From the NCBI GenBank assembly GCA_017548565.1, contig JAFYZU010000050.1:84936-148935 (forward strand): a DNA stretch of 64,000 bases. Reading direction: 5' to 3'. The translations under genes and the position numbers were made by a program. Below, one piece after another: positions 1 to 9,166 of this stretch. The notes beneath the pieces were generated by a model that was not told the origin of the DNA, did not search any database, and saw only the letters and a list, made by a program, of their open reading frames with translations. Numbering within the stretch: position 1 is the stretch's first letter; each line of letters starts with the position of its first letter. The stretch comes from Treponema sp. (GTDB taxonomy: Bacteria; Spirochaetota; Spirochaetia; Treponematales; Treponemataceae).

Positions 1-62
1 TTATGAATGGTGCCAGAGATTTTACAGGTACTGTTTTAGGAGCAAATGATGGAAATTACTGA
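1..62 (+). CDS. fmt: methionyl-tRNA formyltransferase, C-terminal end (partial)
   Basis: The window opens inside a reading frame whose last residues are MNGARDFTGTVLGANDGNY, ending at TGA 60-62. The NGAR segment resembles the C-terminal end of methionyl-tRNA formyltransferase, which formylates initiator Met-tRNA. Only about 20 residues are present, so the assignment is tentative. It overlaps the start of the next gene by about 14 to 17 bases, which suggests translational coupling. Confidence 0.4.
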   Translation, partial: MNGARDFTGTVLGANDGNY

Positions 63-1065
63 AAACAAAAAGAAAGAAAAAAAATCAAGGAAGCTTTCAA
101 GAATTAATATTGAACAGAATTATGAAAAAGTTCAGTCAAATGTACCGGCTTTGTTCTGGGTATGTTTTTCTGCATTTTTAGTAATGATTGTATTCTGCTG
201 TGGAGTTTTCTTTGCAAAGGTTAAGGGACCTGAAAAAGTCCTTGTTCCGAACGTAACAGGAATGCAGATTGAAGATGCTTTGATTGAAATGCAGGTAAAC
301 CGTCTTTATGCAAACATTACGCTTCGTTTTTCAGAGGATGGAATTCCTAAGGGAACAGTAATGGAACAGAATCCTAAAGCAGATTCCCTCGTAAAAGCAA
401 ACCGTTATATTGATTTAGTAATCAGTCGTGGACCGGAAAAAGAGGTTGTCCAGGATGTTGTCGGAAAGCTTTATGATCAGGTTCAGTCTACAGAAAACAT
501 CATCAAGGCAGAACCTCAATATATCATCAATTCAAAACCGGCCGGAACAATCCTTGCTCAGTTTCCACGAAGCGGATATAAGGTTTCAAGTCCAGTTCAA
601 TTAATGACTGTAGTAAGCTATGGTCCTGAAGCAGAAAAAGCAAAGGTTCCTGATGTTACAGGAATGACAGTTACAGATCTTCTTGAAGAAATGAAAAAAT
701 CAAATGTAATTTTTAATGTTTCTGCTCACTTTGCAAATGAAAATGAAGAATTCGGTAAGGTTATTACACAGACTGTAAAACCTGAAACAATCGTTGATAA
801 ATATTCAAGAGTTGATGTTGAGCTTGCACTTCCGGAAGAATTGCAGGAGAACAACAGATTCGGTATTTTTTCAAAGACACTCGAAGAATATCCTTTTCCG
901 GTTGATATGAAGCTTGTTTTCAGGGCATCGGATGGAACAGAAACAGAACTGCTTTCTTTTAACCATCCGGGTGGAAATCTGACTGTCCCTTATGTGCTTC
1001 CACAGGGAGCAACAATTCTTCTTTTTGTTCATGACAGCATAGTAGAAAAAGAAATAGTAGGATAA
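46..1065 (+). CDS. membrane-anchored PASTA-repeat protein
   Basis: A 339-residue protein with a short basic cytoplasmic N-terminus (KKKEKKSRK), one membrane helix at about residues 36-57, and three consecutive PASTA-like repeats outside at about 66-130, 134-195 and 198-263; the first and third carry a VPNVTGM/VPDVTGM signature. PASTA domains in other proteins bind peptidoglycan or muropeptides. There is no kinase or transpeptidase domain, so this is a stand-alone PASTA protein and a cell-wall sensing or scaffolding role is inference. Two consecutive ATGs start the frame; the second (49) sits 6 bases after an AGGAG and may be the true start. It overlaps the upstream fmt end and is followed by aroDE after 2 bases, so it is probably cotranscribed. 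Confidence 0.8.
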   Translation: MMEITENKKKEKKSRKLSRINIEQNYEKVQSNVPALFWVCFSAFLVMIVFCCGVFFAKVKGPEKVLVPNVTGMQIEDALIEMQVNRLYANITLRFSEDGIPKGTVMEQNPKADSLVKANRYIDLVISRGPEKEVVQDVVGKLYDQVQSTENIIKAEPQYIINSKPAGTILAQFPRSGYKVSSPVQLMTVVSYGPEAEKAKVPDVTGMTVTDLLEEMKKSNVIFNVSAHFANENEEFGKVITQTVKPETIVDKYSRVDVELALPEELQENNRFGIFSKTLEEYPFPVDMKLVFRASDGTETELLSFNHPGGNLTVPYVLPQGATILLFVHDSIVEKEIVG

Positions 1066-1067
1066 AT

Positions 1068-2564
1068 ATGAGCCAGCCGCTTGTTTGCATGACTTTAACA
1101 GGGCATACTCTTGCAGAGGATGTCCAGATTGTCCGGAAATATGAAAAATTCATTGATGTAGTTGAACTTCGTGTTGATTATCTTGATGAAGATGAACAGC
1201 TTGTAGTAAGACGTTTTCCATCGATGATAAGGCTTCCATGTATTCTGACAATCAGAAGGGACATAGACGGCGGTCTTTTTAATGGCGGTGAATTCGCACG
1301 TACAAATCTTTTCGGAAGGGCACTTGCTTTTGCAAATCAGGACAGGGCTAAGAATTTTGCCTACGTAGATTTTGAAGAAGATTTTAATATTCCGAGCATT
1401 CAGGATGCTGCACTTGCGTTCGGTGTAAAAATAATAAGAAGCTTTCATAAAATGAAGGATCCGGTCTATAATCTCAAGGAAATGTGCGACAGGATGCGAA
1501 AGACAGGTTATGAAATTCCGAAAATCGCATTTAAACCGAAAAAGCTTTCTGATGTATTGAATCTTTTTACGGAAGGTCAGGCAATGAAGGATTATGATCA
1601 CATCCTTTGTGCAATGGGACCGGAAGGCCTCCCTTCAAGAATTCTTTCTGCCTTGTCTGATTCATATCTTACATATACATCGCCCGAAGAAATGCAGGGA
1701 AATGTATCGGATCTTGGACATCTGGATCCTGTTACGCTTAATAATCTTTATAATTTTAAATCAATTTCTGAACAGACAGATATTTATGGAATAACAGGCT
1801 GGCCAATGGTAAAAACTTCAAGCCCTGAAATTCATAATTCCGGTTTCAGAAATCATAATCTCGACAGTGTATTTATTCCCGTAAGGTCACCGCTTGTTTC
1901 AGAAGCCTTGAATTTTGCCGAAAAAATCGGAATGAAAGGAATGTCAGTTACGACACCTCATAAGGAATCGGTTTTGTTTTATGTAAACAATCAGACGCCC
2001 GAGGTTCAGCAGATTGGTGCATGTAATACGGTTGTAAGAAAAGATAATAAATGGTTTGCATATAATACCGATGCATATGGATTCAGGCGCGCGCTTGAAG
2101 AATTTATCGGTACAAGAAAATTCAGAAAAAAAGTTGCAGTTATAGGTGCAGGTGGAGCGGCAAAGGCAGTCTGTTATGTTTTAAAGCAGATGGGTGCTAA
2201 GGTCTGTATTTTTAACCGTTCAGTTGAGCATGCACGGACAATTGCCGAAAAATTTTATTTTAAGTACAGCTCACTCAGTGTTGATTGTATTGAAAAGCTT
2301 CATGAATATTCAAATCTTATTATCCAGACGACACCGGTTGGCATGAGCTTTGAAGCAGTTTCTGAAGAAATAGATCCGATTCCTTTTTACAGCTTTAAGG
2401 GAACCGAGCTTGTTTTTGATCTTATTTATAAACCGGCAATTACTCCGCTTATGAAGAGGGCATCTCTTGCGGGCTGCAGGGTTTGTAATGGATATAAAAT
2501 GCTTGAATATCAGGCTTATGAACAATTTAAATTATTTACGGGAATAGATTATGAATCAAAATGA
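1068..2564 (+). CDS. aroDE: bifunctional 3-dehydroquinate dehydratase / shikimate dehydrogenase
   Basis: A 498-residue fusion for two successive steps of the shikimate pathway. Residues 1-225 form a type I dehydroquinase with ELRVD at 33-37, the catalytic-type His in RSFHK (H127) and the Schiff-base-type Lys in PKIAFK (K152). Residues 238-498 form shikimate dehydrogenase with the substrate loop SSPEIHN (251-257), the catalytic Lys in TPHK (K299), NTD at 333-335 and the NADP-binding GAGGAAKA at 360-367. The dehydroquinase-dehydrogenase order matches the fused enzyme known from plants and chlamydiae. The start is 2 bases after the PASTA gene and the end overlaps rpiA by 14 bases, so this is one operon. 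Confidence 0.92.
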   Translation: MSQPLVCMTLTGHTLAEDVQIVRKYEKFIDVVELRVDYLDEDEQLVVRRFPSMIRLPCILTIRRDIDGGLFNGGEFARTNLFGRALAFANQDRAKNFAYVDFEEDFNIPSIQDAALAFGVKIIRSFHKMKDPVYNLKEMCDRMRKTGYEIPKIAFKPKKLSDVLNLFTEGQAMKDYDHILCAMGPEGLPSRILSALSDSYLTYTSPEEMQGNVSDLGHLDPVTLNNLYNFKSISEQTDIYGITGWPMVKTSSPEIHNSGFRNHNLDSVFIPVRSPLVSEALNFAEKIGMKGMSVTTPHKESVLFYVNNQTPEVQQIGACNTVVRKDNKWFAYNTDAYGFRRALEEFIGTRKFRKKVAVIGAGGAAKAVCYVLKQMGAKVCIFNRSVEHARTIAEKFYFKYSSLSVDCIEKLHEYSNLIIQTTPVGMSFEAVSEEIDPIPFYSFKGTELVFDLIYKPAITPLMKRASLAGCRVCNGYKMLEYQAYEQFKLFTGIDYESK

Positions 2565-3273
2565 ACAGAAAATACTAGCTGCAACTACTGCAGTCGATAC
2601 ATTGATTGAAAAAGGTTTGATTTTCAGCGGAATGAAAATAGGGCTTGGTACCGGTTCTACTGCAATGCCTGCCGTAAAAAGACTTGCTGAACATATCAAT
2701 AACGGCGATTTGAAGGATATTAAGGCAATCGTAACAAGCTTTCAGACACAGAATGCATGCCAGGATTACGGTATTAGTGTTTATTCAATGAACGATAAGA
2801 TAATAGCAGGTCAGCTTGATCTTGCAATAGACGGTGCCGATGAAGTAACCCCTGAATGCTTCTGCATAAAAGGTGGTGGTGCTGCTCATGTCAGGGAAAA
2901 AATCGTTGAATATAATTCAAAAGTTTTTGTTGTAGTTGCCGATTCTTCGAAAGCGGTAGAAACAATTGGTACGAAATTTCCTGTTCCGGTAGAAATCATC
3001 AGTGAAGCAAGAATCCCTGTTACAAATGCACTTAATGCGCTTGGTGCTGAATGTGTTCTTCGTGAGGGAATTAGAAAATGCGGACCTGTCATTACAGACA
3101 ACGGTAATCAGATTCTGGACTGTACATGGAAGTCACCGATAAATCCTGCTCAAATGGAAGACAAAATAAATTCAATCGTCGGTGTTGTAGAAAACGGACT
3201 CTTTTCAAAAAATAAACCGGTTGTTTTCATTGCAAAAGAAGACGGAAAAGTAGAAATCAGAAATCTGAAATAA
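2551..3273 (+). CDS. rpiA: ribose-5-phosphate isomerase A
   Basis: A 240-residue cytosolic enzyme interconverting ribose 5-phosphate and ribulose 5-phosphate in the non-oxidative pentose phosphate pathway. Family motifs are complete: GLGTGSTA (31-38), DGADE (94-98), KGGGAA (107-112) and REK with the catalytic-type Glu at about 116. Length is slightly above the usual 220. The start codon lies 14 bases inside the end of aroDE, so translation is probably coupled. The pentose phosphate link to the shikimate pathway (erythrose 4-phosphate supply) makes the neighbourhood sensible. Confidence 0.95.
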   Translation: MNQNEQKILAATTAVDTLIEKGLIFSGMKIGLGTGSTAMPAVKRLAEHINNGDLKDIKAIVTSFQTQNACQDYGISVYSMNDKIIAGQLDLAIDGADEVTPECFCIKGGGAAHVREKIVEYNSKVFVVVADSSKAVETIGTKFPVPVEIISEARIPVTNALNALGAECVLREGIRKCGPVITDNGNQILDCTWKSPINPAQMEDKINSIVGVVENGLFSKNKPVVFIAKEDGKVEIRNLK

Positions 3274-3274
3274 A

Positions 3275-4645
3275 ATGTTTAATCCGTTTAATTCAGAGCT
3301 TTCACGTCATTACTGCCTTGAGCTTCTTGATGATATTGAAAATAAAACTGTTGTTCTAAAACAGATATCTGAAATCAGTATAGAAAGAATTAATCAGGGA
3401 ATAATGACAGGCGCTCTTGTATGCTGGGATCCGCGTAAGAAAGAAAGGGTTGTGCTTCATGCAGTCAGCGGGATTGCAAAACAGCTTTATACAAATGATT
3501 CAAAGCAGACTTATATTAAAAACGGAATAAAACATGTCATTGTGCCTCCTGTAGCAAGCGGAAAAAAGATTACGCGCGCATTACGGAAAAACGACAGAAA
3601 AATCCATGAGCTCACCGAAAAAATTAATCGACTGCAAAAATCTGCAGATGAGGAAGAAAGCAGAAACCATCTGATTAAAATTCGTAGTAATTTATGCGAT
3701 GAGTCGTTAAAAAAAGTATTTTCACTTTATAAATTTCATTGTGCGGGTAAAAAGACAATTTCACTCAATAAGATTATAAAGGAACGTAATGCTCTTGTAC
3801 CGACAGGAACCGGTGACTGCTGTGAGCCGAAGCTTTTGAATTATGCGTTTAAGAAAAAACTTGAAATAATCAGTATGGCTCAGGTTTTCTATGATGATGA
3901 AAAAAAGTATGAAAGCTTTGATCCATGCAATGAGCGCTGCGGAATTCTTTTTCCATATCTTCTTGGACTTGAAATCCTTTATCAGGATTCTTCAATTGTT
4001 GTTGTAAATAAACCTTCGGGAATGCTTTCTGTGTGCGGGAAAAAACAGAAGGATTGTGTTGAAGAAAGGATAAAAAATATTTTTTTTGATTGTGAAGTGG
4101 AGCAGTGTGCTGTTCATCGTCTTGATATGGAAACTTCAGGCCTTATGATACTTGCAAAAACAAAAGAAGCCCACAGGTCACTTAATCTTGAATTTATGAA
4201 TGGTCTTGTTCATAAAAAATATATTGCAGTTCTTGATGGAATCCTTGAAAAAACAGATGAAAAATATAAAACGCTTGAAAACGGACGTTTTGAATTACCG
4301 TTCAGGCTTGATGTTAATAACAGGCCGCATCAGATTTATGATGAAATAAACGGAAAAACAGGAATTACACTCTGGAAAAAAGACGGTATCGTTTGTGTAA
4401 CTGTGGACGATAAGCAGAAAATCAGGGGATCAAAAATCATTTTTACACCGCTTACAGGACGTACTCATCAGCTCAGGCTTGCAAGTGCAGATTCTCATGG
4501 CTTTAATCTTCCGATAATGGGAGATTCTCTTTATGGAAAATGCAGAAAAAATCAGAGACTCATGCTTCATGCCGCTGAGCTTGAGGTTTATCACCCGGTC
4601 TCAGGGCAGAAGATGATTTTTAAAAAAGATTTTATTTTCAGTTAG
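3275..4645 (+). CDS. RluA-family pseudouridine synthase with N-terminal extension
   Basis: A 456-residue protein. The C-terminal half (about 230-456) is an RluA-type pseudouridine synthase with the catalytic motif HRLDMETSG (D284), the VNKPSGM segment at 244-250, and LTGRTHQLR near the end. These enzymes isomerise uridine in rRNA or tRNA. The first 230 residues are an extension with a basic helical stretch (about 100-150) and a GDCCEPKLLNYAF segment, also seen in a long subgroup of RluA-like proteins. No S4 domain is evident. It starts one base after the rpiA stop. Its 3' end overlaps the convergent gene by 8 bases. The RNA target cannot be read from sequence. Confidence 0.85.
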   Translation: MFNPFNSELSRHYCLELLDDIENKTVVLKQISEISIERINQGIMTGALVCWDPRKKERVVLHAVSGIAKQLYTNDSKQTYIKNGIKHVIVPPVASGKKITRALRKNDRKIHELTEKINRLQKSADEEESRNHLIKIRSNLCDESLKKVFSLYKFHCAGKKTISLNKIIKERNALVPTGTGDCCEPKLLNYAFKKKLEIISMAQVFYDDEKKYESFDPCNERCGILFPYLLGLEILYQDSSIVVVNKPSGMLSVCGKKQKDCVEERIKNIFFDCEVEQCAVHRLDMETSGLMILAKTKEAHRSLNLEFMNGLVHKKYIAVLDGILEKTDEKYKTLENGRFELPFRLDVNNRPHQIYDEINGKTGITLWKKDGIVCVTVDDKQKIRGSKIIFTPLTGRTHQLRLASADSHGFNLPIMGDSLYGKCRKNQRLMLHAAELEVYHPVSGQKMIFKKDFIFS

Positions 4646-6584
4646 CTTTTTTCTGGTAGCTTGCCTTTACCGCTTCAACAAAAAGACTGTTCTGGTCGCT
4701 TCGTTCAGGAACCGAGAACATAGGCTTTCCGTCATTCGGCGATATACGATAGATGTTCATAGGATCGGTAGTATATGCAGGACTTCCGGGATTGTTTATC
4801 CACCAGTCGAGGACAGATACAAAACAGAGTGTATATTTCAAAAGATTTGCGTTAGTTGCATTTGTCGTTGCAGTTTTATTCTGTGCTCCTAAAAGTACAT
4901 CAAGTCGTTTTGAAACTTCATTCTGAATGTCGAATTTATAATGATCCCATGGATTTTCAAGAAGAGGAACCTGACCTTTTGTCGATGCAGCCTGATCGCA
5001 TTGTTTAACTACGATTGTAAGATACTTTCGTGCAAAATCTGTGCGGTGGAACATTGGACGGTATTTGCTTTCATCAGAAGGACGCTCTAAAAGAAGCTGG
5101 TCGAATTTGAAGTTAGGCAGAAAGTGATAAGTCGTCTGCCACAAAAGTGAGGTGAGTATTTTTTTGCCGAGCATTGATTTTTCAAAATCGGCCTGAGAAT
5201 AAAGTGAATTTGTAAAATTCGTAAGAGGTTCGCAGTAAAGACGTTCAAAGGTATCTTCCCTGTAAGCAGACCATTCGTCAAGAATATCCTGAATTGTGTC
5301 GGCATCATTTTTTGCACCATCAGCTTTTGCGAATTTCATGTTACGGCAGCTCTGGAAACAATCCTCGATTATACGTTGAAGTACGACTACAACCTGAAGA
5401 GGATTTTCCGGTGAAAGACAGTTAAAACCGTCTGCAAATTTATAGAGAGGCTGGAAATAAGGATACATGTCAGGATGCTCGTCGAGGCGGTCGAAACCTG
5501 CTTCCGGGAACATCTGATTTAAAAGCTTTAACCCTGTTATTACAGAGGAATCTTTTGCACCTTTTGTAGGAGCGGCTGGTTTTGCCTTTTCTTCTTTCTG
5601 TGAAGAATCATCCTTTTCTTTATCCGGAAGAAGAAGATCGAATTTATGAAGTCCTGTGAATTTCAGGATTTCGGCAACCTTTACAGAAAAGAATTCAGGA
5701 TAATCCTCGTAGGTGTCAGAACACATCCTCATGAGGATCGGATAGAATTTTTTGATTACTTCTGTATCTATGTAAAGCCACTCGGTAATCGCCTGTTTTG
5801 CCATGGTAGAAAGCTTATCTTTCGGTGAATCAGGATAGTTTACTTCGTCATTATAAATTTCCTTGATAAGCTTTGGAATTTTATTGTTTCCGTAATAGTA
5901 GATTGTCATGAGCGGCTTGTACACGAGTCGCATAAGCTGAGTCAAATCGCAAAGGAGCATCGGTTGCTGTACCTGTTTAAGCGAAAGATATTCAGTTTTA
6001 ATTCCTGACATTCCCCATTCAGCAATCATTCTTAAAAATTTAAATTTTGCCTCTGAGCCATTAACTATTTTTGATTTATATGTTGCCGGTGCAATCTGAA
6101 TAAGTGTTTTTGTTACAGTGATGAAGGCTTCCATGTGTTCGATTGCTTTTTTGATTGTGTAGTCATAGAAGGAATAATTGATTTTTTCAGTTCCGTTTTT
6201 CTGAAGTGCACGAAGGAAATTAAAGAAGCCGTAGTTCGGTTTGATTTTATATTCCGGAGACATCATTACTTTATCGAACATGTTATTTGCTTTTTTAGAA
6301 ACGTTCGGTAAATCTTCACGTATATGACGTTTTGTCGGAGTTACTGCCGCTTTCTGAGAAGATGCAGAACCTGATGATGAAGATGAGCCTGATGTAGTTC
6401 TTACGAGTCGTCCGCTGTTGTTATGGTTTCCGTTTCCGCTGCTTGAACGTTCATACATTACTTCGCCGCCGAGTTTTTTAGCCATTACAGCCGCTTCCTT
6501 TTCATCGATGTTACCGATGTTTCGTCTTGTCTGTTCAAGAGTTCCAGGTTCCCAGTTTGCTGTCTTGTTTATCTCTTCACCCAT
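4638..6584 (-). CDS. conserved hypothetical protein, 648 residues
   Basis: I do not recognise a named domain. The protein has no signal peptide or membrane helix, so it is probably cytosolic. It begins with a conserved-looking segment (NWEPGTLEQTRRNIGNIDEKEAA), then a Ser/Gly/Asn-rich linker at about 47-82, a long helical body, a Lys/Glu/Ala-rich hinge near 330-350, and a second helical region. The start has a clear AAGGAG 7 bases upstream. It is the second gene of a two-gene unit after the DUF2804-like gene (31-base gap), and it converges with the pseudouridine synthase gene with an 8-base overlap. The size and segment order suggest a structural or scaffold protein, but that is a guess. Confidence 0.75.
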   Translation of the reverse strand: MGEEINKTANWEPGTLEQTRRNIGNIDEKEAAVMAKKLGGEVMYERSSSGNGNHNNSGRLVRTTSGSSSSSGSASSQKAAVTPTKRHIREDLPNVSKKANNMFDKVMMSPEYKIKPNYGFFNFLRALQKNGTEKINYSFYDYTIKKAIEHMEAFITVTKTLIQIAPATYKSKIVNGSEAKFKFLRMIAEWGMSGIKTEYLSLKQVQQPMLLCDLTQLMRLVYKPLMTIYYYGNNKIPKLIKEIYNDEVNYPDSPKDKLSTMAKQAITEWLYIDTEVIKKFYPILMRMCSDTYEDYPEFFSVKVAEILKFTGLHKFDLLLPDKEKDDSSQKEEKAKPAAPTKGAKDSSVITGLKLLNQMFPEAGFDRLDEHPDMYPYFQPLYKFADGFNCLSPENPLQVVVVLQRIIEDCFQSCRNMKFAKADGAKNDADTIQDILDEWSAYREDTFERLYCEPLTNFTNSLYSQADFEKSMLGKKILTSLLWQTTYHFLPNFKFDQLLLERPSDESKYRPMFHRTDFARKYLTIVVKQCDQAASTKGQVPLLENPWDHYKFDIQNEVSKRLDVLLGAQNKTATTNATNANLLKYTLCFVSVLDWWINNPGSPAYTTDPMNIYRISPNDGKPMFSVPERSDQNSLFVEAVKASYQKKAN

Positions 6585-6614
6585 AATATTCTCCTTTTCT
6601 TTACTTTTTATATT

Positions 6615-7667
6615 TTATATTCTTAATGTGCTTTTATTTATGATTCCAGGGAAATTCTTTAATACAAGCTTTTCTCCATCCTTCGTAAGCATTACTCCAT
6701 TGTAATAACCGTAGATTACATTGTAGTCAGTCCTGATTGCAATTACATTCAGAATCCTGTGATTGTCAGAAACAGGAGTAAAGGTTAAATCTATCATGCT
6801 TTCGGTGTCCTGAATTATCCAGTCTTTTTTTATTCCGAAAGGATGAGTCATAAGGACAGATGGAAGTGCAGTAGTGTCACCATCGACCGTTATAAGGTTT
6901 TCATTGTATTTATCAGGATCTGCTGCATCAAGACTTGAATTTTTAAGCTGGAATATTACGTTCTTTGACTGAATTTTTCCGATTCCCCAGGCAAGCGTAA
7001 AGCGTGTATGCATCTTGAAATAAGTCCTGTTGATTCTCATTGCAGCAAGTCCTTCGCTTGAATCAAGCTTTTCGTCATCAACAAAAAAATTTCCCTGCAT
7101 CTTCATTGTAGTAAACCAGGTTGCCGAACATCTTGACTGTGAGGGAGAAGGACAGACAAAAAGTAAATCTGTATGCATTCTGGAATTCATCGGAGAAAAA
7201 ATATATCCTCTTGCAGATGGACGTATATTATCGCCTTTAACGTTGAATTTCATTGCCATGTGTCTGTGGTTTCTTCCCCAGGATACCTTTATATACCGTG
7301 ATTTTTTATAGCTTGCACAGATTCCCTGCGATGTATTTTTCGGGATTATTCTTTTTCTTGTTGCTGTAAAAGTGTGATATACATATTTTCTTCCGGTCGA
7401 CATGTTCCAGAAAATGATTTCGGCAAGTCCGAAGATTTTAAAATCATGGAATTCTACAAGTCCTATTACTTTATCTGTAGAAAAAATATAATCAAGACGG
7501 CTTTTTATTCTGAGCTTTGAAAGAAAAACAGGAAGAGGAAGCCCTGCATAAGGAGCCCTCATTCCCTTTACGTCAAGCTTAGGAGGAATATCATTATATG
7601 TTCCAAAAGCAGCCTTTCCGTTACTTACGATTTTTGCAGGCGGCTTTGAAAATTCTTTCAAATACAT
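6615..7667 (-). CDS. DUF2804-like protein
   Basis: A 350-residue soluble protein without signal peptide. The C-terminal two thirds, with GNFFVDDEKLDSS, AAMRINRTYFKMHTRF, MTHPFGIKKDW and a final YGYYNGVMLTKDGEK segment, looks like the DUF2804 family, a beta-rich family of unknown function; I recall this from pattern only. The ATG at 7667 has no Shine-Dalgarno sequence. A promoter with a perfect TATAAT ends 7 bases before it, so the mRNA may be leaderless. It is followed after 31 bases by the 648-residue protein on the same strand. Function unknown. Confidence 0.75.
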   Translation of the reverse strand: MYLKEFSKPPAKIVSNGKAAFGTYNDIPPKLDVKGMRAPYAGLPLPVFLSKLRIKSRLDYIFSTDKVIGLVEFHDFKIFGLAEIIFWNMSTGRKYVYHTFTATRKRIIPKNTSQGICASYKKSRYIKVSWGRNHRHMAMKFNVKGDNIRPSARGYIFSPMNSRMHTDLLFVCPSPSQSRCSATWFTTMKMQGNFFVDDEKLDSSEGLAAMRINRTYFKMHTRFTLAWGIGKIQSKNVIFQLKNSSLDAADPDKYNENLITVDGDTTALPSVLMTHPFGIKKDWIIQDTESMIDLTFTPVSDNHRILNVIAIRTDYNVIYGYYNGVMLTKDGEKLVLKNFPGIINKSTLRI

Positions 7668-7674
7668 TGTTATT

Positions 7675-7703
7675 ATTATAAACGAAGTAAATAGAAAAGT
7701 GAA
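7675..7703 (-). promoter_or_regulatory. promoter of the DUF2804-like gene, leaderless geometry
   Basis: On the minus strand the -35 box TTCACT (7698-7703) is separated by 17 bases from a perfect -10 TATAAT (7675-7680). Only 7 bases (AATAACA) lie between the -10 box and the ATG at 7667, so transcription should start at or next to the start codon. Confidence 0.65.
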
Positions 7704-7712
7704 GTAAATCTA

Positions 7713-7741
7713 ATGACAAATCTGTATTGATTTATTATAAT
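7713..7741 (+). promoter_or_regulatory. lysC promoter
   Basis: ATGACA (7713-7718), a 17-base spacer and TATAAT (7736-7741) form a strong sigma-70-like promoter. The predicted leader is about 40 bases and ends in an AGAGG ribosome binding site. It is too short for a lysine riboswitch. Confidence 0.7.
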
Positions 7742-7789
7742 TCATTTTAATTCAGGAAAAATATTGTACTGGAAAAAAGAGGTTTTTTA

Positions 7790-9115
7790 ATGATAGTAAT
7801 GAAGTTCGGCGGATCATCCGTTGCAAATGCAGAACGAATCAAGCATGTTGCATCTATAATAAAGGCTTATCAGGAAAAAAGACCTGTTGTAGTTTTGTCT
7901 GCAATGGGCGATACAACTGATCATCTTCTGGAAGCAGCAGATAAAGCTGTAGAAGGAACAGTTGATGTTCAGGGAGTTGCAAAGCTGCATGAAGATACTG
8001 CAAAAGAACTTGGAATCAATATAGACACAATCGAAGCTTTGCTGAATGAGCTTAAACAGCTTCTTACAGGTATTTCAATGCTCAAGGAAATAAGCAAACG
8101 CTCAAGAGATTATCTTGTTTCTTTTGGCGAACGCATGTCTGTACGAATGATGGCGGCATATCTTGAATCACAGGGCATTGCATCTCAGTTTTACGATGCC
8201 TGGGATATAGGTTTTGTGAGCGACAGTAATTATATGTCTGCAGAGCTTCTTGATGATGTATGGCAGACTATTCCTTCATATCTTAATGCCTATAAAGATG
8301 GAGTTTCAAATTCAATTCCTATTGTTACAGGATTTATTGCAAAGGATAAAAAAGGAAATATTACAACTTTAGGAAGAGGTGGTTCAGATTTAACTGCAAC
8401 AATGATAGGTGCTGCAATGCGTGCAGAAGAGGTTCAGACCTGGAAAGACGTTGATGGAATTTTAACGACTGATCCACGCGTCGTAAAAGAAGCAAAGCCT
8501 GTCCCGGAAGTAACATACGAAGAAGCCCAGGAGCTTGCAATGTTCGGCTCTCAGGTTCTTCATCCGCGATCAATGCTTCCTGTACGAAAAACAGGAACTC
8601 CGGTTCGTGTAAAAAATTCATATAATATCGAAAGTCCCGGTTCAATCATCGTTGAAAAACATGAAGGAAAAGTCCCTCGTGTATGCGCAATCACTACAGT
8701 TAAAAATATACAGCTTATTGATATTACATCTTCGAGAATGCTTGGTGCAGCTGGATTTTTAGCACACATTTTCAATAACTTCCTTAAATGGAATATTTCG
8801 ATAGATGTAATTGCAACCTCTGAGGTTTCAGTTTCGCTTACGGTAAATACAAAGGCAGATTTATCAGGCTTGATTTCTGATCTTGAACAGGCAAGTCAGG
8901 TAACAGTAAAGAAAAATAAAGCAATTGTTACGATCATCTGTGATGCGGCACATTCTTCGTCTATTCTTTCAGATTGTTTTGCGGCTTTGGAAAAAGAAGG
9001 AATTAACGTACAGATGATTTCTCAGGGGGCAAGCAAAGTTAATATAAGCATGATTGTCGATGAAGAAGAAGCCGATAAAACTGTACGGATTTTACATAAG
9101 GCTTTTTTTAATTAG
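7790..9115 (+). CDS. lysC: aspartate kinase
   Basis: A 441-residue monofunctional aspartokinase, first step from aspartate to lysine, diaminopimelate, methionine and threonine. The N-terminal kinase domain has KFGGSS (5-10) and TTLGRGGSD (about 196-204). The C-terminal part from about residue 300 forms two ACT domains, the usual sites for feedback inhibition. There is no fused homoserine dehydrogenase. An AGAGG 7 bases upstream supports the ATG at 7790. dapB follows after about 50 bases, so the pair feeds the diaminopimelate branch, presumably for peptidoglycan and lysine. Confidence 0.95.
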   Translation: MIVMKFGGSSVANAERIKHVASIIKAYQEKRPVVVLSAMGDTTDHLLEAADKAVEGTVDVQGVAKLHEDTAKELGINIDTIEALLNELKQLLTGISMLKEISKRSRDYLVSFGERMSVRMMAAYLESQGIASQFYDAWDIGFVSDSNYMSAELLDDVWQTIPSYLNAYKDGVSNSIPIVTGFIAKDKKGNITTLGRGGSDLTATMIGAAMRAEEVQTWKDVDGILTTDPRVVKEAKPVPEVTYEEAQELAMFGSQVLHPRSMLPVRKTGTPVRVKNSYNIESPGSIIVEKHEGKVPRVCAITTVKNIQLIDITSSRMLGAAGFLAHIFNNFLKWNISIDVIATSEVSVSLTVNTKADLSGLISDLEQASQVTVKKNKAIVTIICDAAHSSSILSDCFAALEKEGINVQMISQGASKVNISMIVDEEEADKTVRILHKAFFN

Positions 9116-9166
9116 AAATTATCAGCGCGTAAATAGTTTACGGCATATTGCAAATGGAGGTTCTTG

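Noticed and set aside
7742..7789. Lysine riboswitch before lysC
   Set aside because: The predicted leader is only about 40 bases, far too short for the lysine aptamer.
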